A stretch of DNA of 64,000 nt from Fen-1301 sp963786395 (GCA_963786395.1 CAWAZD010000004.1:1-64000); one strand, 5' to 3'; positions 1 to 10,672 are shown, counted from the first letter of the stretch. Made by a program: numbers and translations. Notes: a model not told the origin generated them from the sequence alone.

Positions 1-32
1 TGTCGGTGAGATCTACAGTGCGGGGGAATAAT

Positions 33-755
33 TTATTTAGCTGCCAAAAAACGTTTGTTTACTTCGTCCCAGTTGATAACATTCCAGAAACTTTCTACGT
101 ATTCAGGACGTCTGTTCTGGTATTTCAGATAATAAGCATGTTCCCAAACATCTAAAAGTAATACTGGTGTGCCTTTAACTTCGGCAGTATCCATCAAGGG
201 ATTATCCTGGTTAGGAGTTGAAATTACTTCAAGTTTCCCTTTATTTACAATTAACCATGCCCAGCCTGAACCAAAACGGGTGGTAGCAGCAGTACTGAAT
301 TTGGTTTTGAAATCACTGAAAGACCCAAACGCAGCGTTAATTGCATCGGCTACTGGACCAGTAGGAAGTCCACCGCCGTTTTTCTTCATTACATTCCAGA
401 AGAAAGTATGATTGTAAACCCCACCGCCGTTATTCTTAACTGCTGCAGAATACTTTGAAACACTCTTGAAGATATCTTCTATTGATTTACCTTCAGCATC
501 TGTACCTTCAAGCGCTTTATTAAAATTTGCAACGTATGCGGCATGATGTTTATCATGATGAATTTCCATAGTAGTTTTATCTATGTATGGTTCAAGAGCA
601 TCATACGCATAGGGGAGAGGGGGTAATTCGAATTTAGCCATTTTATTTTTTCCTTCATTATGTGATACAATTTTATCCAATCCTGTTGATACAGGTTTTA
701 ATATTGAAACAACCGGTAACATGCTAACTGAGAATAAAAATTTCCGTCTATCCAT
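33..755 (-). CDS. sod: Fe/Mn superoxide dismutase with Tat-type leader
   Basis: Disproportionates superoxide to peroxide and oxygen. The protein has the family ligands: the IHHDKHH segment near the N-terminus, the histidine of YNHTFFW, and DVWEHAYYLKYQ near the C-terminus, with the GSGWAWL signature between them. Iron or manganese preference cannot be decided by eye. The first 40 residues carry MDRRKFLFS followed by a hydrophobic stretch, which resembles a twin-arginine export signal. A second ATG at 641 begins MAKFELPPLPYAY, the usual start of a cytosolic enzyme, and has an AAGGA ribosome site about 9 bases upstream. The ATG at 755 has no obvious ribosome site, so one gene could give an exported and a cytosolic form. 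The family is certain; the start is not. Confidence 0.93.
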   Translation of the reverse strand: MDRRKFLFSVSMLPVVSILKPVSTGLDKIVSHNEGKNKMAKFELPPLPYAYDALEPYIDKTTMEIHHDKHHAAYVANFNKALEGTDAEGKSIEDIFKSVSKYSAAVKNNGGGVYNHTFFWNVMKKNGGGLPTGPVADAINAAFGSFSDFKTKFSTAATTRFGSGWAWLIVNKGKLEVISTPNQDNPLMDTAEVKGTPVLLLDVWEHAYYLKYQNRRPEYVESFWNVINWDEVNKRFLAAK

Positions 756-771
756 ATTATTCAATAACAGT

Positions 772-801
772 TATAGCCCAGGCATTTATGCCTTGGAACA
801 T
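772..801. repeat. Dispersed palindrome, GCCCAGGCATTTATGCC family
   Basis: An imperfect hairpin, AGCCCAGGCATTTATGCCTTGG, lies upstream of the superoxide dismutase. The same core recurs at about 19800, 23400 and 27356. A sister form, AGCCCAGTCCTTYAGGACTGG, occurs at 17417 and 23480. All copies are intergenic. Confidence 0.75.
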
Positions 802-850
802 ATGTACGCGCAGTTAAAAATAATCTATTCCTTTTTGTCATCAGATGTTA

Positions 851-1201
851 TTAAACTCCAAAGGATTCACCGCAGCCGCACTTCTTAACAGCATTTGGAT
901 TATTGAATATGAATCCCTTGCCATTTAAACCATCAGTAAAATCAAGCTCTGTCCCCATCAGATAAAACAAACTCTTTCCGTCTACAATTAGTTTAATATT
1001 ATCCTGTTCAAGAATCGTATCGCCTTCTTTACTTTCGGGATCAAAACCCATTACATAAGTAAGACCTGAACAACCGCCTCCCTTAACTCCTACTCTTAAT
1101 CCTACATCTGTTGGGATATTATTCTCTTCCATTATCTTTTTAATTTCTTTAACTGCTTTAACCGATACTGTAATATCGTTTTGTGTTTGAACTTCCGGCA
1201 T
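851..1201 (-). CDS. HesB/IscA-family iron-sulfur cluster carrier
   Basis: A-type carrier that receives assembled Fe-S clusters and hands them to apoproteins in the cytosol. The three conserved cysteines are present: one in GGCSGLTYVMGF mid-protein and two in the C-terminal CGCGESF. The length of about 116 residues is normal. I chose the ATG at 1201 because GGAG sits 6 bases upstream; an in-frame ATG at 1213 would add four residues. The gene lies downstream of a cysteine desulfurase on the same strand, which fits cluster biogenesis. ErpA, IscA and SufA cannot be separated from the sequence alone. Confidence 0.93.
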   Translation of the reverse strand: MPEVQTQNDITVSVKAVKEIKKIMEENNIPTDVGLRVGVKGGGCSGLTYVMGFDPESKEGDTILEQDNIKLIVDGKSLFYLMGTELDFTDGLNGKGFIFNNPNAVKKCGCGESFGV

Positions 1202-1257
1202 TATATGCTCCATACTAATTAAATTATTTTCAACTAACTCATTTGACCCGATAATAA

Positions 1258-1563
1258 TTAAAGCGGGTCACCGGGCTTTGCTGTTACAAAATCTGCGTAA
1301 TTAAGCTTCCAGCCCTGGTCATTTACTCTTATAAAAATATCTTTACTCTCAAGGAATGCACCAAATTCTTTTGCAAGCTTTTCTGATTCCGGATACGTAA
1401 TATCAAGATTTTTCATCTCAAAGAACTGTTTTATTCCATACTGCAAATCTCTGAAAAACAGATTCGAGTTATGGAATAATGGAAACCTTGCTTTCAGGTA
1501 ATTAAGAAAAATTACATTCTCTTTTTCGAGTAACGACAAATATTCGGGCATTTTTTTATTCAT
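1258..1563 (-). CDS. Conserved-looking small protein of unknown function
   Basis: A 101-residue soluble protein that I do not recognise. It has no signal peptide, membrane segment or cysteine pair, and is rich in aromatic residues and lysine. It sits between the cysteine desulfurase (8 bases upstream) and the IscA-type carrier on the same strand, so it is probably co-transcribed with the Fe-S genes. Position suggests an accessory role there, but nothing in its residues shows it. Confidence 0.65.
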   Translation of the reverse strand: MNKKMPEYLSLLEKENVIFLNYLKARFPLFHNSNLFFRDLQYGIKQFFEMKNLDITYPESEKLAKEFGAFLESKDIFIRVNDQGWKLNYADFVTAKPGDPL

Positions 1564-1571
1564 ATATAATC

Positions 1572-2760
1572 TTAAGTTAAGGATATTTTGGAATTAAGGA
1601 TGTATTCCGGAGAATACGTACGAACTTTATTTACTGTTTCAACTATGCGTTTAATAACATATTCAATCTCTTCTTCTGTTGTGAATCTTCCGGGACTTAT
1701 TCTGACAGATGATTTAATTGCATCATCTGATAACCCGAGTGCTTTTAATACATGACTCGGTTTAAGAGAAGCCGATGTGCAAGCGGCACCGGTTGAAACT
1801 GCAATATCTTTCATATTCAGAATTATATTTTCTGCCTTAGTATATCTAAAACTAAAATTCAGGTTGTTGGGTAACCGGTTTTCCATCGATCCATTAAATA
1901 TTTACTTCATCCAGATTATTAACTATCCCACTATACAATTTGTTCCGCAAATCAGTTATCCGGGCAGATTCCTCATCCATTACTAATCTGCAGATATCCG
2001 CGGCTTTACCCATGCCAACAATTGAAGGCACATTCAATGTACCGGAACGCAGTCCTTTTTCATGACCTCCGCCAAACTGTCGGGGCAGCAATTTAATCTT
2101 TTTCTCTTTGTTTATATATAACACACCTATTCCTTTGGGCCCATAAAACTTATGCGCTGAAAATGAAACGAGGTCCGTATTAAGAGATTTTACATCAAAC
2201 GGGATTTTACCTATTGCCTGTGTTGCATCTGTATGGAAGAATACATTCTTTGACTTACATATTTTGCCGATTTCTTCAATATTATTAATAATGCCTATCT
2301 CATTGTTAGCAGTCATTATGGATACTAAAAGAGTATTTTTAGCAACAAGAGTATTCAGATTGTCGAGATCAATAAACCCACCCTTATTGACATCAAGATA
2401 TATCACTTCAAATCCCTTTTTTTCCAGATGTTTGAGTGAATCAAGAACCGCACTGTGTTCTATTGAAGTGGTAATTATCCTTTTCCCCCCTAAAGAATAG
2501 GATTCGGCAATACCAAAATGTGCAAAGTTAATGGATTCCGTAGCTCCGCTTGTAAAAATTATCTCTGACGGATCCGAATTAATCAATTGGGCTATCTGCT
2601 TTCGTGCATTCTCAACAGCAGCATTAGCTTCCCAACCAAAAGAATGATCTTTACTCGCAGCATTTCCGTATTTTTCAAGGAACCAGGGCTTCATAGCTTC
2701 AAAAACCTCGGGGTCTAACCGGGTTGTTGAATTGTTATCCATGTAAACTGGTAAATTCAT
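1572..2760 (-). CDS. iscS: Cysteine desulfurase (IscS/NifS), one frameshift
   Basis: PLP enzyme that takes sulfur from cysteine for Fe-S cluster assembly. The N-terminal part (2760-1894) has YMDNNSTTRLDP, FTSGATESIN, HTDATQAIGK and the PLP lysine in SFSAHKFYGPKG. The C-terminal part (1886-1572) has the active-site cysteine in VSTGAACTSAS and the RISPGRFTTEEEI motif. The two parts are in different frames. An extra T near 1897 turns NINGSMENRLPNNLN into a stop, and removing one base restores a normal enzyme of about 395 residues. It begins a short Fe-S operon with the two genes downstream. Confidence 0.92.
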
Positions 2761-2865
2761 TATAATCTTAGTTTTTCAGTCAAATTAAGTTACAAGTATA
2801 GATAAAATATCTTACCTGACAAAATTACGTGACGAATCGCAAAATAAACGTGATATGGTCGATAT

Positions 2866-2895
2866 AAAAAAAGCCTTACAATGAAGGCTTTTTTT
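2866..2895 (-). terminator. Rho-independent terminator of the nuo operon
   Basis: A seven-base A run, the stem AGCCTT/AAGGCT with a short loop, and a seven-base T run give a hairpin that can work on both strands. It lies about 30 bases past the nuoN stop, between complex I and the cysteine desulfurase. Confidence 0.85.
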
Positions 2896-2926
2896 ATAAC
2901 TGATATGTAAAACTCAGAGGTTTATC

Positions 2927-4429
2927 TTAGAACCCTAAAATCTGTATCGAGTTCCGGGCTAAGTTAATAATTGGTGTGAAATACACGCCAAAGTAAATAA
3001 TCGGTGCCGCAAGCATTACTACAATTAGTCCGTTTGAAAAACTAACCTTGAATGCCGGTGCTTCAACTTCAGGTCTCACCAGGAATAAATTCTTGAGTAC
3101 TCTTATATAATAATAAAGTGCTACCACACTGTTAAGCAGCGCTACAACAGCAAGCGCAATCATCTTTGCATCTACAAGAGCAATAAACAAATACAGCTTT
3201 CCAACAAACCCGGCAGTAGGGGGGAGGCCGGTTAGTGAAATTAGGAAAATACCAAGCGCAACTCCAAGGAATGGTTGAGAATAGCCTAGTCCTTTGTAAT
3301 CATCTATGTCTTCACTTCCGGTCTTATTTGCAATAAGCATAACAATAAAAAATGCTCCAAGATTCATAATTGCATATATGGCAAAATAAATCATGATTGC
3401 TATCAATCCCTGGTTTGATAATACCGCCATTCCAAGTAAAAGATATCCTGCCTGAGCTATACTTGAATATGCAAGCATTCGTTTAAGATTATCCTGCCAG
3501 AGAGCTGCAAAATTTCCAAGTGTCATTGTTATTATTGAAATAACTATGAAGAATGTTCTCCAATCTATCATTTCAACTAACTGCCAATAACCATTTGCAT
3601 CTACCGAACGAATAAAAGTAATCTTAATGAACCTGATTAAAAGTGCAAACCCTGCGGCTTTACTTGCCACAGAAAGAAAAGCAGTAATAGTAATCGGAGC
3701 ACCCTCATAAACATCCGGTGTCCAGAAATGGAAAGGTGCAGCTGATATCTTATACCCAATACCGGTAAAGATTAATATTCCTGCTAATACAAATGTAAGA
3801 TTAGGAATGGAAGTACTTTGAATTAGTGAGTTGATCTCAAATAAATTTGTACTTCCGGTTATTCCATAAAGAATGGAAATTCCGAAAAGCATTATGCCTG
3901 AAGAAACACCGCCGTAAATAACATATTTTAATGATGCTTCACTGTTGCGAAGAGATGTTTTCGTGAATCCTGCCAATACATAACTTGAAAGTGAAACCAA
4001 TTCAAGTGAAAGATAAATCACTATCAGATCAGATGCCGCAATCATGAAAAACATTCCCAGTATCATACCGAATATCAAAGTATAATACTCACCATGTCTG
4101 TCAAACGCAGCTTTTATTTCGTTTGAAGCAGTTGAGAAATAAACCACAAACAAAGAAGCGAAAACTACTATACCCTTGAAGAAGGCTCCAAAAGGATCGG
4201 CAATTACCATCCCCCGGCTTCCTTTGGAAACAAAAGCAAGTGTGTTCATTCCAAACTGTTCTATTATAAAATACCCGGCAGCCGCAAGTCCTAATATCGC
4301 GATATAAGGAAGAAACTTTTTATTGTTTCCCATTATCAGGTCTATAAGTACCAGTAAAACAAGTGTAATAGAAACAGCTATTTCCGGTTTGATCAGATAC
4401 AGACTGTTTACAAGATAATCGACATTCAT
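2927..4429 (-). CDS. nuoN: NADH-quinone oxidoreductase subunit N
   Basis: Antiporter-like proton-pumping subunit of complex I. The 500-residue, highly hydrophobic protein has about 14 membrane segments. It has the conserved glutamate in IYLSLELVSLSSYVLAGF, the half-helix region FHFWTPDVYEGAPITITAF and the lysine in LKRMLAYSSIAQAGYLL. It is last in the operon, 19 bases after nuoM, and a terminator follows. The frame is intact, unlike most of the upstream nuo genes. Confidence 0.97.
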   Translation of the reverse strand: MNVDYLVNSLYLIKPEIAVSITLVLLVLIDLIMGNNKKFLPYIAILGLAAAGYFIIEQFGMNTLAFVSKGSRGMVIADPFGAFFKGIVVFASLFVVYFSTASNEIKAAFDRHGEYYTLIFGMILGMFFMIAASDLIVIYLSLELVSLSSYVLAGFTKTSLRNSEASLKYVIYGGVSSGIMLFGISILYGITGSTNLFEINSLIQSTSIPNLTFVLAGILIFTGIGYKISAAPFHFWTPDVYEGAPITITAFLSVASKAAGFALLIRFIKITFIRSVDANGYWQLVEMIDWRTFFIVISIITMTLGNFAALWQDNLKRMLAYSSIAQAGYLLLGMAVLSNQGLIAIMIYFAIYAIMNLGAFFIVMLIANKTGSEDIDDYKGLGYSQPFLGVALGIFLISLTGLPPTAGFVGKLYLFIALVDAKMIALAVVALLNSVVALYYYIRVLKNLFLVRPEVEAPAFKVSFSNGLIVVMLAAPIIYFGVYFTPIINLARNSIQILGF

Positions 4430-4448
4430 ATTATAAAATCTGTTTTAA

Positions 4449-6053
4449 TTAAAATCCTATTACAGAACTATATAAAGCCCTGGAGTCAATCATAAATTTA
4501 ACCATTGCATTTACTGATGAGTTCATCAGGTTTAGCATTGATGATGGATAAATTCCAAGGAATAATATTATAATGCTTAATGGAACCAGCATTGCGTATT
4601 CACGGAAATCAAGATCTTTAAGTCCTTTCCATTTATCAGGAACATTACCAAGATAAATTCTCTGCATTGTCCAGAGCATGTAGCCGGCTCCTAGTAAAAT
4701 ACCAAGAGTTGAAATTACAGCTATTGTCCTGATGGTTTCATATGCAAACCCGCCCAGGAAAACAAAAGATTCTGAAATAAATCCGCTTAATCCCGGAAGT
4801 CCTATTGCAGCGAAAAAGGCTAGTGTTACAAAACCGGTGTAAACAGGCATCTGGGTTGCAAGTCCGCCAAAAGCGTTGATATCTCTTGTGTGGGCTCTGT
4901 CGTAAATAACTCCCACTATAATAAAGAGCATTGCTGTTATCGTTCCATGATTAAACATCTGTAGAACTGCACCGGAAATTCCGATCGTGTTCATAGATGC
5001 CATACCAAGCATTACAAATCCCATGTGTGAAACAGAGGAATAAGCAATCAGTTTCTTGAAATCTTTCTGAGCCATTGCGCAGAGTGCACCGTAAATTATG
5101 TTAATCATTCCGAACGCCGCAATCCACCAGACTAGTCTTAGCGTGATATCAGGAAATATTGGATAACAAACTCTTAAAATTCCATAGGTACCCATCTTAA
5201 GAAGAACTCCAGCAAGTATAACACTTATTGCAGTCGGCGCTTCCACGTGAGCATCAGGTAACCATGTGTGAAAAGGGAACATCGGGATCTTAATTGCAAA
5301 TCCTATAAACAAGGCTATATAAGCAATAAACCTTAGGTTATGTGGGTTAAGCGGAGATAATATTCCGGTAGCCAAATAATTATGTGTGTCCATCATTGAG
5401 AGCATGTTAAAGGTAAATACTTTTGTGCCGTCAGCCAGTGGTTCCATTATACTGAAATAAAGTCCTATCATCACCAACAGAATAAACACTGAACCTAATA
5501 AAGTGTAAAGGAAAAACTTTATTGCTGCATATTCTTTTCTTGGCCCACCCCAGATACCGATTAAGAAGTACATCGGAAGAAGCATCAATTCCCAGAAAAT
5601 GTAGAAAAGGAAGAAATCCAAAGAAACAAAAACACCCATCATTCCGGTTACTAACAAAAGATATAGGGCAAAATATCCTTTGACTGATTTGTTAATATTC
5701 CAGCTGGCAAGTGTAGCTATAAACGATATTATAGCCGTTAAGAGCACCATAGGGATACTTAATCCGTCAATCCCGAGGAAATAGTCGACCTTTATCTTAC
5801 CAAGCCACGATAAGCCGTTTATCTCAATCCATCTGAACTTTTCCATATATTGAAAAGTTGCCGGATTATTTATTCCCCCCATTCCATAGTTATAATGATA
5901 AAGTAAAAATCCTGCTGCTATAACCTGAATTCCGGTTATTACAAGTGTAATACTTTTCATCGCCAGTGTCTGGCTTTTGGGTAAAAATAAAATGATAATC
6001 ATTCCGACTATCGGAAGGAATGTTATGAATGATAATATTGGAAAATTTCCCAT
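4449..6053 (-). CDS. nuoM: NADH-quinone oxidoreductase subunit M
   Basis: Second antiporter-like subunit of complex I, 534 residues and intact. Visible signatures are FYIFWELMLLPMYFLIGIWGG with the key glutamate, FHTWLPDAHVEAPTAISV, the lysine-bearing ILAGVLLKMGTYGILR, and KKLIAYSSVSHMGF. It has about 14 membrane helices. It lies 15 bases after nuoL and 19 before nuoN on the same strand. Confidence 0.97.
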   Translation of the reverse strand: MGNFPILSFITFLPIVGMIIILFLPKSQTLAMKSITLVITGIQVIAAGFLLYHYNYGMGGINNPATFQYMEKFRWIEINGLSWLGKIKVDYFLGIDGLSIPMVLLTAIISFIATLASWNINKSVKGYFALYLLLVTGMMGVFVSLDFFLFYIFWELMLLPMYFLIGIWGGPRKEYAAIKFFLYTLLGSVFILLVMIGLYFSIMEPLADGTKVFTFNMLSMMDTHNYLATGILSPLNPHNLRFIAYIALFIGFAIKIPMFPFHTWLPDAHVEAPTAISVILAGVLLKMGTYGILRVCYPIFPDITLRLVWWIAAFGMINIIYGALCAMAQKDFKKLIAYSSVSHMGFVMLGMASMNTIGISGAVLQMFNHGTITAMLFIIVGVIYDRAHTRDINAFGGLATQMPVYTGFVTLAFFAAIGLPGLSGFISESFVFLGGFAYETIRTIAVISTLGILLGAGYMLWTMQRIYLGNVPDKWKGLKDLDFREYAMLVPLSIIILFLGIYPSSMLNLMNSSVNAMVKFMIDSRALYSSVIGF

Positions 6054-6068
6054 ATCTATTTACCTAAA

Positions 6069-8210
6069 CTAAAATGACTTAAATAAAAATAAAATTATAA
6101 CTAATGAGAATACTACTAATACCAGGTATGTCTGAACCCTGCCTGTCTGGAACCTTCTGAGTATAAGTCCTATGAAGCCGCTGAAATAAGCGGTGAAGTT
6201 AACAAGACCATCAACTACATAAGTATCAAAATTACCCGAGAATGTAGATGAAAGTTTTGTAACGTAAGCAGTTCCATTTACTATTCCATCAACAACGGTA
6301 TTATCAAACCATGCAAGTGCTCTGCTTAGCCACATTGTAAAAGCTACAAATGTTGCATCATAGATTTCGTCAAAGTACCATTTGTTGAGTGAAAGTCTGT
6401 ATAAAGGACCAGTCTGTTCCGCAAGTTTATCCGCACTGATTTTTTTCCAGAAGTAAAAGAGGAACGCAAATAATATTCCTAATCCTGCAACTAATAATGA
6501 AAGCATCATTGCCGGTATATGTGCATGATGCATTGCTTCTGTATAAGCTTCAGAGAAGACAATTTCTTTTCCTTCTTCAGTTCCTTTTACAACAGATGCA
6601 TTTTCATTTGTAACTGTTTTATTCTCCGGGACTAAATCAGTTTTCATGAATGAATAACGGGCATTCTGTGGAACAGAAATGGTTGGTGTCTTTATCCATT
6701 TTCCAAGGAACCACCCTGCATCAGCATTTATCGGGTTTGGTGTATACCAGAAGAAAATTGAGAGCGCCGATAAAACAACCAAAGGCATTGCCATTACAAA
6801 AGGAGATTCATGTGCGTGATCATATTTCTCTTTATTCCGCGGTTCACCATGGAAAGTTAAAATCACGAGACGGAACATATAGAATGCTGTTAACATCGCA
6901 ACCAGGAATCCCACAACAGGGAATATCCACCTTCCGGTTAAAGTAGCATAAGCTAAAGTTCCCTGGAGAACTCCATCCTTACTCAGGAATCCTGATGTAA
7001 GCGGTATTCCGGATAAAGCTAAAGTTGCAACCAGAAAGGTAATATAAGTAAGAGGTAATTTCTTTCTAAGTCCCCCCATGTTTCTGATGTCCTGTTCATG
7101 ATGCATTGCATGAATTACAGAACCTGATCCTAGGAATAAACAGGCTTTAAAAAAAGCATGCGTAATCAAATGGAAGAAAGCAAATTTATATGCTCCGACT
7201 CCAAGCGCCATTATCATGTATCCAAGCTGACTCACAGTTGAATATGCCAAAACCTTTTTAATATCATTCTGTGTTAATGCAATTGTAGCAGGAATAAAAG
7301 CCGATATATGCGCCGATAATTGCGATAACTGTTAGTGCATCACCTGTTAGAATAGGGAAGACTCTGCAAACTAAATAAACTCCCGCAGCTACCATTGTTG
7401 CTGCATGAATTAATGCACTCACTGGAGTAGGACCTTCCATAGCATCCGGAAGCCAGACATGTAAAGGGAATTGTGCTGATTTGCCTACAGCTCCAAGGAA
7501 AATTAGGATACCCGTAATAGTTAACCAGAATTCACTGTTGAATGGCAGAACTCCTCCAGCCATTTGGGTGAATATTTTATCAAACGTAAATGTGTGATAA
7601 GTATTAAATAACAACATTATTCCTGAGAACATTCCGATATCACCAATCCTGTTAACAAGAAATGCTTTCTTGCCGGCATCTGATGCAGATTTCTTTTCGT
7701 ACCAGAAACCAATAAGTAAATAAGATGATAATCCGACAAGTTCCCAGAAAATATACATCATCAGTATATTGTGTGTAAGTACAATACCTGACATTGAGAA
7801 AGTAAAAATTCCCAGGTAAGCAAAATACCTGTTATATCTTATATCACCGCGCATATATTCAACTGAGAAAATATGAACAAGCATACTTATTAAGTGCAAC
7901 CGTAAAGATCATTATAACCGATAAGGTTATCAAGAAGCATCCCAAGGTCAATACTTATATTTCCGAAGAATGCAATGTTATGAAAACTAATCCAGGTGAA
8001 CTCCGAAACTATTTTATTATCAGTAAACCAGGTTAGTTTACTATATAATAAAACTACAGTCAGTAGGAATGTCAGGATTATTATTGCTAGTTCAAAAAGA
8101 TAAGCTTTCTTAATTTTCTTCCCTAAGAAAATAACAAATGTAAATCCTATAAGGGGAAGGAAAAGAATAGCTACAGCAAGTTGAATCAGGTTAAATTCTG
8201 TCATGGACAT
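6069..8210 (-). CDS. nuoL: NADH-quinone oxidoreductase subunit L, frameshifted
   Basis: Largest antiporter-like subunit, with the long lateral helix. It reads in at least three blocks: 8210-7915 (N-terminal helices), 7899-7300 with MYIFWELVGLSSYLLIGFW and FPLHVWLPDAMEGPTPVSAL, and 7250-6069 with AYSTVSQLGYMIMALG and the C-terminal helix. Single-base shifts lie near 7920-7890 and 7305, where conserved sequence continues in the next frame (for example PATIALTQNDIKKVLAYS). The total is about 710 residues. The start abuts the nuoK stop. Indels rather than substitutions break the gene, so sequencing error is the simplest cause. Confidence 0.9.
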
Positions 8211-8522
8211 TTAATCTTTTAATGTATCAATTTCATCAACATTTACAGTTGAGAATGTTTTATAAATATTCAGCACAATAGCCAGTGCTATTGCGGCTTC
8301 AGCAGCAGCAAGTACAATCACAAAGAGCGCCATTATCTGTCCCTGCAAACCGAAGTTCCCGTATTTTGCAAAAGCTATAAAGTTGATATTGGCTGAGTTA
8401 AGCACAAGTTCAATTCCCATCAGAACCATAACTGCATTCTTGCGTGTTACTATTCCGAATAATCCCAAAGAGAAAAGAATTGAACTGACAATCAAAAAAT
8501 GATTTAATCCTACATGTATCAT
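8211..8522 (-). CDS. nuoK: NADH-quinone oxidoreductase subunit K
   Basis: Small three-helix membrane subunit of complex I (103 residues, intact). It has the conserved glutamates in LMGIELVLNSANINFIAF and AAAEAAIALAIVLNIYK, which are part of the hydrophilic axis of the membrane arm. It sits between nuoJ and nuoL with almost no spacing, as expected for this operon. Confidence 0.97.
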   Translation of the reverse strand: MIHVGLNHFLIVSSILFSLGLFGIVTRKNAVMVLMGIELVLNSANINFIAFAKYGNFGLQGQIMALFVIVLAAAEAAIALAIVLNIYKTFSTVNVDEIDTLKD

Positions 8523-8523
8523 A

Positions 8524-9011
8524 TTATTTCCGTGCTAAACTGGCTGCTCCGATAAGAGCAATTAATAATAGAATTCCAAGAAGCTCAAAAACTATCCCGT
8601 ATTCCGAAATAAGCATTACACCGAGTGCCTGTGTGGTTGGCAGCATTGGTACAGCTTCAACTTTTCTCCATGGTGTACTAACAAAAACTGCACATAACAA
8701 GCCGGCGAACATTGCAACACCTATAGTTGCCGGTACAATTTGTGTGGTTCCTGTTTTAATTGAACGTTAGTTATTTTATTTGTTAACATTACGCCGAAAA
8801 GAATCAGTATCAGAATTCCGCCTACATAAACGATCAACTGTACCATCGCTACGAAATCTGCTCCAAGTATTATATAAATTCCGGCAACACCAAAGAATGT
8901 AAAGAGAAGAAAGAAAGCTGAATAAACAATATTCCTTAATGTAACCACAAAGAATGCGGATACTATTGTAATAGCCGCAAAAAGGTAAAATATAAAATCA
9001 TATAATGTCAT
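8524..9011 (-). CDS. nuoJ: NADH-quinone oxidoreductase subunit J, frameshifted
   Basis: Five-helix membrane subunit. The N-terminal block (from 9011) has LRNIVYSAFFLLFTFFGVAG and the VQLIVYVGGILILILFGVML segment typical of NuoJ. After an indel near 8752, at a short A run, the conserved sequence continues in another frame to the C-terminal helix ending IALIGAASLARK. The start overlaps the nuoI stop by four bases. The restored length is about 162 residues. Confidence 0.9.
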
Positions 9012-9577
9012 GGTTTATCCTCTGCCTTTGCCGCCGGTTTAACAGGAGGGGGAGCAGCAGCTGCGGCTGCTTTAAGCGCTGCTTTTTCGGCTTCTAATTT
9101 TGCATAGTTTAATTTCTTTTCTTCAATTTCAGAGGGCGATAATGTTACGAAATTATATACAAGATTATCTCTTTCATATTCTGAATACTCATATACATCA
9201 GTCATGTAAATGCATTCTGTAGGACAGGGGAAAACACATAGCTGGCAAAAACAGCATTTTGCAATATCTATGTCAAATTTGGTAACCCATAAAGCTTTCT
9301 TTTTTCCATTTGAAGTTTTACCCAGATCTTCACCCGGAATGCTTTTAACTGTTTCAATATCAATACATGAAACCGGGCATGCCCGTGAACATTGGTCGCA
9401 TCCAATACAATCATCCATATTTACATAAAGACGGTTACGTTCTCTTTCCGGCAGCTTTATGTTAACATCCGGATACTGGATAGTAACTGATGGTACAAAA
9501 AGATGTTTAAACGTAACCTTCATTCCCACAAAAACAGTAAATAAACCATACCATATATTTTGAAAATATTCTTTCAT
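9008..9577 (-). CDS. nuoI: NADH-quinone oxidoreductase subunit I (two 4Fe-4S)
   Basis: Peripheral-arm subunit that carries clusters N6a and N6b. Two complete ferredoxin motifs are visible, CIGCDQCSRACPVSCI and CCFCQLCVFPCPTECI, with 34 residues between them. The protein is 189 residues long and intact. After the conserved fold it ends in an alanine/proline/lysine-rich tail of about 30 residues, which looks like a lineage-specific low-complexity extension. It overlaps nuoJ by four bases and follows nuoH closely. Confidence 0.96.
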   Translation of the reverse strand: MKEYFQNIWYGLFTVFVGMKVTFKHLFVPSVTIQYPDVNIKLPERERNRLYVNMDDCIGCDQCSRACPVSCIDIETVKSIPGEDLGKTSNGKKKALWVTKFDIDIAKCCFCQLCVFPCPTECIYMTDVYEYSEYERDNLVYNFVTLSPSEIEEKKLNYAKLEAEKAALKAAAAAAPPPVKPAAKAEDKP

Positions 9578-9579
9578 AA

Positions 9580-10668
9580 TTATAAAACTGTTATTAACCC
9601 GACAATAATTAAATTAACAAATGCAATGGGGATTAAATATTTCCAGCAAAGAGCCATAAGCTGGTCTACACGTAATCTTGGCAATGTCCATCTAAGCCAC
9701 ATCTGCACTAAAACAAAAAAGACACCCTTGAATGCAAACCAGAAAAACTGCTCAACAGGAATAAGCCAGGTTAAGTGAAATAAATTCCCTAAGATACCCG
9801 AAAGGCGACTGATAGCCTCCAAGAAAAACCGCAGATACTATAGCCGAAACAGCAAACATATTTGCATATTCAGAAAGGAAGAACATCGCGAATTTCATTC
9901 CTGAATACTCAGTATGATAACCTGAAACAAGTTCTGATTCGGCTTCAGGAATATCAAATGGAGTTCTGTTTACTTCAGCAAGTGTGCTTATATATAAAAT
10001 TATAAATCCAATGAACATGAAAGGAATAAAAAGAAATTTTGCATGCGCTTAGTCCCGGGCCCCCGAATATCATCCAGTTCCAGAAATAACCTGTCTGCAT
10101 TTCACTTAATGTGTGGAGATTTGTTGTACCGGTAATCATTATGATAGTAACTAGAACTAACAAGGTAGGAATTTCATAGCTGATTATCTGCGCGGCAGAC
10201 CTCATTGCCCCAAGAAGTGAATATTTATTGTTGGATGCCCAGCCTGCCATTAAAATTCCGGCTACTACAAATCCGGATGCAGCAACTAAAAATATTAATC
10301 CAAGATCAATGTTTGATCCGATATATGCAAATGAAAAGGGGATTGCCGCAAATGCTATATAACTTCCTGAAAATACAAGCACGGGCGCTAAATTAAATAA
10401 TGGTTTATCATTTTCACTTGCAACAATATCTTCTTTCTGAAGAAGTTTAATAAGATCAGCTACCGTTTGAAGAAGGCCATGAGGGCCGGTTCTGTTAGGA
10501 CCAACTCTGTCCTGCATCCATGCGGAAACTTTTCTTTCCGCAAGAACAGCCCATAAAACAAAAGTTAGTACAAATATCAGTGGCAAAGCACCACTGATTG
10601 TCATTGCAAATATATTGCTTACAAGTGCACTCTGGGTTAGACCAAAAACAAATTATATAGGAAATCAT
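9580..10668 (-). CDS. nuoH: NADH-quinone oxidoreductase subunit H, frameshifted
   Basis: Membrane subunit at the junction of the two arms, lining the quinone site. It has LAERKVSAWMQDRVGPNRTG, GLLQTVADLIKLLQKEDI, AAQIISYEIPTLLVL and EVNRTPFDIPEAESELVSGY, then RWTLPRLRVDQLMALCWKYL at the end. These lie in four frame segments with indels near 10645, 10045 and 9800. The probable start is the ATG at 10668, in another frame from the main body. Despite the shifts, every conserved block is present, so the gene itself is probably intact. Confidence 0.87.
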
Positions 10669-10672
10669 AACA

